DNA of 47,381 nt from Actinospica acidithermotolerans (GTDB taxonomy: Bacteria > Actinomycetota > Actinomycetes > Streptomycetales > Catenulisporaceae). The stretch spans positions 1 through 47,381 of the forward strand of contig NZ_JAGSOH010000052.1 of assembly GCF_018139625.1 (NCBI RefSeq). Direction: 5' to 3'. The notes below the pieces were generated by a model. That model was not told where the DNA came from and did not search any database. It saw only the letters and a program-made list of their open reading frames with translations. Shown piece after piece: positions 42,569 through 47,381 of the stretch. The position numbers were made by a program, and so were the translations under genes. Position 1 is the first letter of the stretch. Every line of letters begins with the position of its first letter.

Positions 42569-44437
42569 CTAGCTACAGGTGTTTCCGTCGACCGTGAACG
42601 AGGTCGGCGGGGAGTCGCTGGACGTCCAGGTGCCCTGGAAGCCGAAGCTGGTGCTCGCGCCGGCGGCCAGCGAGCCGTTGTAGCTCGCGTTGGTCGCCGT
42701 GACCGTCTCGCCGGACTGGCTGACGGTGGCGTTCCAGGCGTTGGTGACCTTCTGATCGCCGGGGAACGTGAAGCCGACCGTCCAGCCGTCGAGCGCCGCC
42801 GAGCCGGTGTCGGTGACGGTGACGTTGGCGGTGAAGCCGCCGGTCCACTGGGAGGTGGTCTGGTAGGTCACCGAGCACGTCGCGCCCGCAGTGGCCGAGG
42901 CCGAAGCCGAGGCCGAGGCAGAAGCCGTGGCCGTCGCGGTGGGGCTCGCCGTGGCGGTCGTCGTCGGCGATGCGGACGTGCTGGTGCCGCCGCCCGGCGT
43001 GATGACGAAGGTCTCCAGGGCCCGCGCGGGGACCGTCGCCGTGAACGTCCCGGCGCTGACCGGGACGGCGGACTGCGTCGTCGCGTCCGCGCTGGCGTCG
43101 GTCAGAACCGGCGTGGCCGTGCCGGAGGTGATGCCGGTCCCGGTCAGCGCGTAGTTCACCGTGTCAGCGCTCGAAGCCGTGTTCAGCACGACCACCGCCA
43201 CCGAGCCGTCGGGGTTCTTGTATGCGCTCAGATCCAGCGCGCTGTTCCCGCTCGACGCCGCGATCCGCACCGCGCCCGGCCTGATGTACCGGCTGTAGTT
43301 CGCGAACGCCCACAGTCGGCCGCTGGTGGTGATCGTGCTGCCGTTGAGCAGCAGCAGGCCCTCGTTGTCGCCGTTCTCCGAGGGCGTGGTGCTGCCCCAC
43401 CAGTAGAGGAACGCGCCGAGGTTCGCGCCGGTCAGGCCCTGGTAGATGTGCTGCGCCCACGTGAAGCCGGAGGCGTCGGTGCCGTCGTCCCATGCGGGGT
43501 CCCACGTCTCGAACGTCGACCACTCCGTCTCCCACGCCGGGTTGCTCCAGCCGGAGAGCACCGAGGTGGGTGCCGAGGTGTAGCCGTGGCTCGTGAAGAC
43601 CTTGGTGTACGACGCGGCGGTCGAGTCGGCCTCGATCGCGCTCGCGTACTGCGAGGCGTAGTCCCACCCCTCGGTCGCGCAGCACTCGACCTGCGTGCTC
43701 AGGCCGGAGCTCGCCATCGTCGGGCCGAGCGTGTCAATGAACTGAGCAGTCTGCGCGGGCGTCAGCTGCATGCTGTCGTAGCTGGTCGACAGGTTCGCCT
43801 CGTTCTCCGGCCCGATGTAGGTCAGCGGGTCTCCGGCCGCCGAGTAGTCCGCCGCGTACTGCTTGAGGTAGTTCGCGTACGCCTGGACCCAGCTGCCGCT
43901 GCTGCACGTCGCGCCGGTCAGGCCGCAGACCGCGCCCCCGTTGTCGGTCGCGTCGTTGGTCTTCATGAACGCGGGCGCGCTCCAGGCGTCGGCGAACACG
44001 TTCGTCACGCCGTAGTCCGCCTTGATCTGCTGCGCGAACCACAGCTGGCCGGCGTCCTGGTTGATCGACGAGAGCGGCAGGTAGGCGGGCGTCGCGCTCG
44101 GACTGCTCGGCGCGGTGGGTTCGATCGTGCTGCCGGAGTCCGCGCTGACCTCGTTGCGCAGCATGGTCAGCCCGGCTCCCGTGGTCGGGCTGTAGAGGTC
44201 GGCGAGCACCTGCTGCTGCACGGAGCTCGACGCGTTCATGACGGTCTGGGCCTCGCCGAAGGCCTCGGACGCGCCGAATCCCGAGATGGTCTGGTAGGTC
44301 GTGGAGCCGTTGATCGTGGCGGCGTCGGCGGCGTACGCGGGGTGCGTCATGCCGAGGACGACCATCGACGCGGCGACGAGCGAGACGCCGGCGGAGACCG
44401 CGACGGCTCGTCCGGCCCTGCTACTGGTGGGTGGCAA
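42569..44437 (-). CDS. Secreted GH30 glycoside hydrolase with C-terminal CBM2
   Basis: 622 residues from TTG 44435-44437, chosen because GGAGG lies seven bases upstream. A Sec signal follows (residues about 8-36, ending PAYA-ADA). The catalytic domain (about 37-480) has GFGASEAFGEAQT at its start, Glu213 in YIGPENEANLSTS as acid/base and Glu305 in NPAWETEWSTF as nucleophile, the GH30 clan-A pattern. A beta-domain ends with ALETFVITPG. A Ser/Thr/Ala linker (SASASASA-rich) leads to a CBM2 module (about 517-622), with two Cys at its ends and exposed Trp residues (SQWTGGF, LDGWTVGF). Substrate could be glucuronoxylan or beta-1,6-galactan. A GAAACTTTC motif about 100 bp upstream favours xylan. Confidence 0.87.
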   Translation of the reverse strand: MPPTSSRAGRAVAVSAGVSLVAASMVVLGMTHPAYAADAATINGSTTYQTISGFGASEAFGEAQTVMNASSSVQQQVLADLYSPTTGAGLTMLRNEVSADSGSTIEPTAPSSPSATPAYLPLSSINQDAGQLWFAQQIKADYGVTNVFADAWSAPAFMKTNDATDNGGAVCGLTGATCSSGSWVQAYANYLKQYAADYSAAGDPLTYIGPENEANLSTSYDSMQLTPAQTAQFIDTLGPTMASSGLSTQVECCATEGWDYASQYASAIEADSTAASYTKVFTSHGYTSAPTSVLSGWSNPAWETEWSTFETWDPAWDDGTDASGFTWAQHIYQGLTGANLGAFLYWWGSTTPSENGDNEGLLLLNGSTITTSGRLWAFANYSRYIRPGAVRIAASSGNSALDLSAYKNPDGSVAVVVLNTASSADTVNYALTGTGITSGTATPVLTDASADATTQSAVPVSAGTFTATVPARALETFVITPGGGTSTSASPTTTATASPTATATASASASASASATAGATCSVTYQTTSQWTGGFTANVTVTDTGSAALDGWTVGFTFPGDQKVTNAWNATVSQSGETVTATNASYNGSLAAGASTSFGFQGTWTSSDSPPTSFTVDGNTCS

Positions 44438-44532
44438 TTCCCTTCCTCCAATCGTTTCCCCCGAAGCTAAGGAGCAGGTCCCGGGCCGCAAAGGAAACGG
44501 TGCGGCGCCCGCGGAAAGGCGCGGGTCGGCGG

Positions 44533-44543
44533 AGAAAGTTTCA
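44533..44543 (-). promoter_or_regulatory. Xylanase-type palindrome upstream of the GH30 gene
   Basis: The minus strand reads TGAAACTTTCT. Its core GAAACTTTC matches the CGAAA-N-TTTCG inverted repeat reported before Streptomyces xylanase genes, except for the two outer bases. It lies about 96 bp before the TTG start. Confidence 0.4.
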
Positions 44544-44624
44544 GGCGCGCCGCCGTGGAGCTGCGGCTTCGCCGAGGGGTCTGGGTGTCAGGGCCCCGCC
44601 TCGTCGTCCGGCGGCACGTGGAAG

Positions 44625-44663
44625 CGGCGCTCCCCGGCCCGTGACCCGAGCCGGGGAGCGCCG
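44625..44663 (-). terminator. Strong hairpin terminator of the secreted-protein gene
   Basis: A perfect 14-bp stem, CGGCGCTCCCCGGC (44625-44638) with its complement at 44650-44663, and an 11-nt loop. It lies 20 bp beyond the stop codon of the minus-strand secreted-protein gene. Confidence 0.8.
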
Positions 44664-44682
44664 CGGAGACGAGCCGAGCCGG

Positions 44683-45603
44683 CTACGAGCTCTGCTTGTA
44701 CTGGTAGACCGTCGTGACGACCGCGCACACGCTCGGCTGGATGATCTCCACCCGCAGGATTCCCGTGCTCGGGTCGTAGTCCACGCCCTCGGCCTCGAAG
44801 GTGCCGGAGCAGATGCTCTCCTGCGGGATCGAGCCGAGGTCCACGACGTGCCCGGTCACGCTCGTCCCGCTGAGCGCCGCGGACAGGTCGACCTCCAGCA
44901 GCGGCTTCGCGTTCGAGAACAGCGTCTCGCTGCTGTCGTCCGAGGCGCAGATGAGCTCGGTCGAGGTGACGAAGTCGCAGCCCTGGACGTCGTTGACCTG
45001 GTGGTCCAGCTGGATGTAGCCGGACAGGTCCAGCGAGCCGCCGTCCTGCGAGGTCGTCGGGTTCAGCAGCGGCGTCGGGTAGATCTGCAGGTGGGACATC
45101 GTGCCCCACTCGCCGGAGACCATCCACTGCCGGTCGGGCGAGATCGCGTCGAAGGAGTTGTTGTACAGCTCGCCGGGCACGAGCGTGTGCACATACTGGT
45201 AGGTCGCCCCGGACGGCGTCGTGACCTGGAACATCTTCTCGTTCGAGCTGGAGCTCGAGTTCTGGTACGCGTCGATGATGTAGCCCGAGGCCGAGTCGGG
45301 GTCGCCGACGTGCGTCCAACCCGCGGCGGCCAGGCCGACGGGGACCGAGCCGAGGCCGCGGTAGAGGACGTACGGCGAGCCGCCGGCCGGGTCGACGGTC
45401 GCGACGCCCTCGCCCGCGGTGAGCGTGCTCTGGAGGGACGAGCCGGTCTCGGTCCAGCCCGAGACGCCGGACGCGGCGAGCGGTTTGACGGCGGCGGCCG
45501 CGGCGGCGGTGGTGGACGCCTGAGCAGCCTGGGCGGTGCCGATGGGCACCGCGGACAAGCCGATCACGGCGCACACCGCGAGCGGCACAGTGAATCTGCG
45601 CAT
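44683..45603 (-). CDS. Secreted protein of unknown function
   Basis: 306 residues from ATG 45601-45603. Sec signal MRRFTVPLAVCAVIGLSAVP ending near QAAQA, then an Ala-rich stretch. The mature part is beta-rich with recurring segments: SGYIIDAYQNSSSSSNEKMF, ISPDRQWMVSGEWGTMSHLQ, TELICASDDSSETLFSNAKP and AEGVDYDPSTGILRVEIIQP. The D-R-Q/D-P-S-T pattern suggests a beta-propeller or similar repeat fold. Three to four cysteines may be disulfide-bonded. I do not recognise the family. It is expressed toward the GH30 gene, separated by a strong terminator, so not an operon. Confidence 0.75.
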   Translation of the reverse strand: MRRFTVPLAVCAVIGLSAVPIGTAQAAQASTTAAAAAAVKPLAASGVSGWTETGSSLQSTLTAGEGVATVDPAGGSPYVLYRGLGSVPVGLAAAGWTHVGDPDSASGYIIDAYQNSSSSSNEKMFQVTTPSGATYQYVHTLVPGELYNNSFDAISPDRQWMVSGEWGTMSHLQIYPTPLLNPTTSQDGGSLDLSGYIQLDHQVNDVQGCDFVTSTELICASDDSSETLFSNAKPLLEVDLSAALSGTSVTGHVVDLGSIPQESICSGTFEAEGVDYDPSTGILRVEIIQPSVCAVVTTVYQYKQSS

Positions 45604-45715
45604 TGCGAAGCCTCACAGAATGTAGGGCAGAACGGGACGGAGGTGGGTGGGGCCGGGCGAACCCGGCCTACGTCCGCCGCAGACGATAGCGCGGCCTCGC
45701 GCGTGAGTTCGAGAC

Positions 45716-46240
45716 GTGATGGAGAAACAGTGGGTGAAGCCCTCGCCTGCCGTCGCGAAGAAAAGTACCCTGGCCCCCGACATGACTCTGCATCAACTCA
45801 GCAGCACGGAGTTCGGCACCGTCGCCCCCCACTCCGTGCTGGTGGCCGTGGACCTCTCCCGCACCTCGCTGCGCGCCGTCGACTACGCGGCGGGACTCGC
45901 CCGCCGGTCGGGCGTCTGCGTCGTCGGCGTGTACGTGCGCCACCACAACTCCCTGCTGCTCAGCTCTCCCGGCTTCTCCGCATACGCGCAGGTGGCCGAG
46001 TCCGATCTGGCACGGGAGGCGGGCGGCTACCTGGCCGAGAGCGCCGAGCGGCTGGGCACCGAGCACGCGTTCGCGGTGCTCGACGGCTCGCCGGTGTCCG
46101 CGATCCGCAAGCTGGCCCGCGACCTGCAGGTCTCGGCGCTGGTCGTGGGCGCCTCCGAGCACTGGTCGCACCGCTGCTTCGGCTCGCTCGCGGTGCGGCT
46201 GGCCCGCACCGCGCCGTGCCCGGTCATCATCGTGCCCTGA
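45716..46240 (+). CDS. Universal stress protein (UspA) family
   Basis: 174 residues from GTG/ATG near 45716, or 152 from ATG 45782 (MTLHQLSSTEF). The 22-residue extension is not family-like, so the shorter form is preferred. The UspA fold is clear: SVLVAVDLSRTSLRAVDYAA at the start, VCVVGVYVRHHN, then PVSAIRKLARDLQVSALVVG. The ATP-loop-like GASEHWSHRCFGSLAVRLAR precedes TAPCPVIIVP. The ATP-binding G-2x-G-9x-G motif is altered (G-A-S-E), so nucleotide binding is uncertain. It is monocistronic and convergent with the deacetylase-like gene, 15 bp between stops. Confidence 0.9.
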   Translation: MMEKQWVKPSPAVAKKSTLAPDMTLHQLSSTEFGTVAPHSVLVAVDLSRTSLRAVDYAAGLARRSGVCVVGVYVRHHNSLLLSSPGFSAYAQVAESDLAREAGGYLAESAERLGTEHAFAVLDGSPVSAIRKLARDLQVSALVVGASEHWSHRCFGSLAVRLARTAPCPVIIVP

Positions 46241-46255
46241 CGCCGTCGGCCCCGG

Positions 46256-47381
46256 TCACATCGCGCGCATGTCCGCCATCTCGGACGAGGGCACCGAGTT
46301 CTTCGACGGAGTCGTGTACTCGGCCCACGAGGTCGGCGCCTGGCCCGGGTTGAGCGTGCGCAGCCGGGCGATGACGGCCGGGTCCTGCGCGTCGAGCCAC
46401 TGGGCCATCTGGCGGAAGGACACGAGCCGCACGTCGGGGTACTCGGCGATCTCGCGGAGCGCCTGCTCGACGGACGCCATGTAGATCCCGCCGTTCCACG
46501 ACTCGAAGTGGTTGCCGATGAAGTACGGCGCCCGGTTGGTCGTGTACGCGCGGTTGAAGCCAGCCATGTAGGCGTTCGCCGACTGCCGCTGCCAGTACGG
46601 CCGCATCGACTTCGAGCCGGACGGATTGGCGTTCGACTGATTGGCCATCATGTTGTAGTCCATGGACAGCACCTGGAACCCGGTCCCCGGGAACGGGATG
46701 CACTGCAGCGGGAAGTCCCACACGCCAAGCCGCTTCTCCGGCCAGATCTGCAGACCGCCGGGGTTGCTCGCGTCGTACGTCCAGCCGAGGTCCCGCGCCA
46801 CGGGCAGCAGCTGGTTCTGGCCGAGCAGGCAGGGGGTACGGCCGCCGGTGAGCTCCTTCGAGTAGTCGAACGGGAGCGCGTCGAGGTCGGTGAAGCCCGT
46901 GTTCGTGCGCCACGAGTGCACGAAGCCGATGGCCTGGTCGATCTCGCTGCGCCACTGCGCCGGGCTCCAGGTGCCGACGCCCTGGTCGTCGCAGAAGTGC
47001 CCGTTGAAGTGGGTGCCGATCTCGTGCCCCTCCAGCCAGGCGGCCCCGACCTGCTGGATCGTCGCGCGCACGGAGTCGTCGGAGAGGTAGCCGATCGCCG
47101 AGGCGCCGAGCGGCTTGCCGGGCGGCGCGTAGAGCATCCGCTGGCTTCGCGGCAGCGTGTAGATGCCGCTCAGGAAGAACGTCATCGTGGCCTTGGTCTC
47201 CTGCGCGACCTGCCGGAAGTGCGAGAACAGCCTGCTGTCGTCCTCGCCCGCGCCGTCCCAGGAGAACACCACGAACTGCGGCGGCCGCTCACCCGCGCCG
47301 AGCCGCTCCGGCACCGGCTGACGCGGCTGCGGCCCGGTGTCCGAGGTCGAGCCGTCCCCGATCAGCCGCCCGGCCGGCTTG
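46256..47381 (-). CDS. Polysaccharide deacetylase-like protein (5' end beyond window)
   Basis: At least 375 residues. The frame remains open from 47314 to the window edge (KPAGRLIGDGSTSD and PQPRQPVPERL precede the visible GTG), so the true start and probably a signal peptide lie outside. FVVFSWDGAGEDDSRLFSHF supplies the NodB-type Asp, and GHEIGTHFNGHFCDDQG supplies the two metal-binding histidines. The Trp-rich TWSPAQWRSEIDQAIGFVHS and the C-terminal part NRAPYFIGNHFESWNGGIYM fit a subgroup of secreted, often lipoprotein-anchored deacetylase-like proteins in actinobacteria. It may de-N-acetylate a wall or surface glycan. Activity is not established. Confidence 0.85.
   Translation of the reverse strand, partial: KPAGRLIGDGSTSDTGPQPRQPVPERLGAGERPPQFVVFSWDGAGEDDSRLFSHFRQVAQETKATMTFFLSGIYTLPRSQRMLYAPPGKPLGASAIGYLSDDSVRATIQQVGAAWLEGHEIGTHFNGHFCDDQGVGTWSPAQWRSEIDQAIGFVHSWRTNTGFTDLDALPFDYSKELTGGRTPCLLGQNQLLPVARDLGWTYDASNPGGLQIWPEKRLGVWDFPLQCIPFPGTGFQVLSMDYNMMANQSNANPSGSKSMRPYWQRQSANAYMAGFNRAYTTNRAPYFIGNHFESWNGGIYMASVEQALREIAEYPDVRLVSFRQMAQWLDAQDPAVIARLRTLNPGQAPTSWAEYTTPSKNSVPSSEMADMRAM

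Overview
The window is high-GC DNA (roughly 70 percent by eye), densely coding, with GTG/TTG starts and many antisense shadow ORFs. It looks like a saprophytic actinomycete, for example a Streptomyces-like or Catenulispora-like genus. This is inferred from the two sugar ABC permeases without their own ATPase, a GH30-CBM2 secreted enzyme, the DUF5999 protein, Tat and lipoprotein exports, and the CPATPase/alpha-E/transglutaminase trio. No rRNA, tRNA or CRISPR was seen.

Layout. (1) 1-8405: surface-polysaccharide region with a partial glycosyltransferase-like gene, four GT4-type glycosyltransferases, a polytopic membrane protein and WecB (UDP-GlcNAc 2-epimerase). (2) 8512-12262: a small membrane protein, a Tat-exported DMFA2-like protein, a short putative membrane protein and a DUF2071 protein. 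(3) 12292-23479: a galactoside-utilisation locus with two sugar permeases, a binding lipoprotein, a LacI repressor, a GH36 alpha-galactosidase with an internal deletion, a clan GH-A secreted hydrolase with carbohydrate-binding modules, and a second, intact GH36 enzyme. One operator family (consensus TGTTAnCGCTCACA) is seen four times here and once more upstream of galM at 42.46 kb, which defines a probable regulon. (4) 23672-30289: a DUF4232 lipoprotein, then three consecutive regulator-enzyme modules: AKR/MarR/LigB, TetR/SDR and MarR/TIGR01777. Two have large symmetrical double operators. (5) 30340-30508: a 169-bp MITE-like palindromic element in front of argG. (6) 30631-36293: argG (apparently leaderless), a 3' minisatellite, and a CitA/CitB-type two-component system divergent from a DctA transporter. 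(7) 36400-39854: CPATPase, alpha-E and transglutaminase operon. (8) 40011-47381: DUF5999 gene, a small hypothetical gene, galM, a GH30-CBM2 enzyme, a secreted protein of unknown function, a universal stress protein and a polysaccharide deacetylase-like gene cut by the window edge.

The genes of region 3 plus galM form a plausible pathway. Plant-derived oligosaccharides would be trimmed outside the cell and imported by the ABC system (energised by an ATPase encoded elsewhere). Internal alpha-galactosidases would then cleave them and GalM would mutarotate the released galactose, all under one LacI repressor.

Most unusual: the GH36 enzyme at 16.8 kb lacks about 70 residues, including the predicted acid/base region. 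In addition, three unrelated tandem-repeat arrays (46, 95 and 30 bp) each start at, or just beyond, the 3' end of a gene (argG, the DUF5999 gene, galM).
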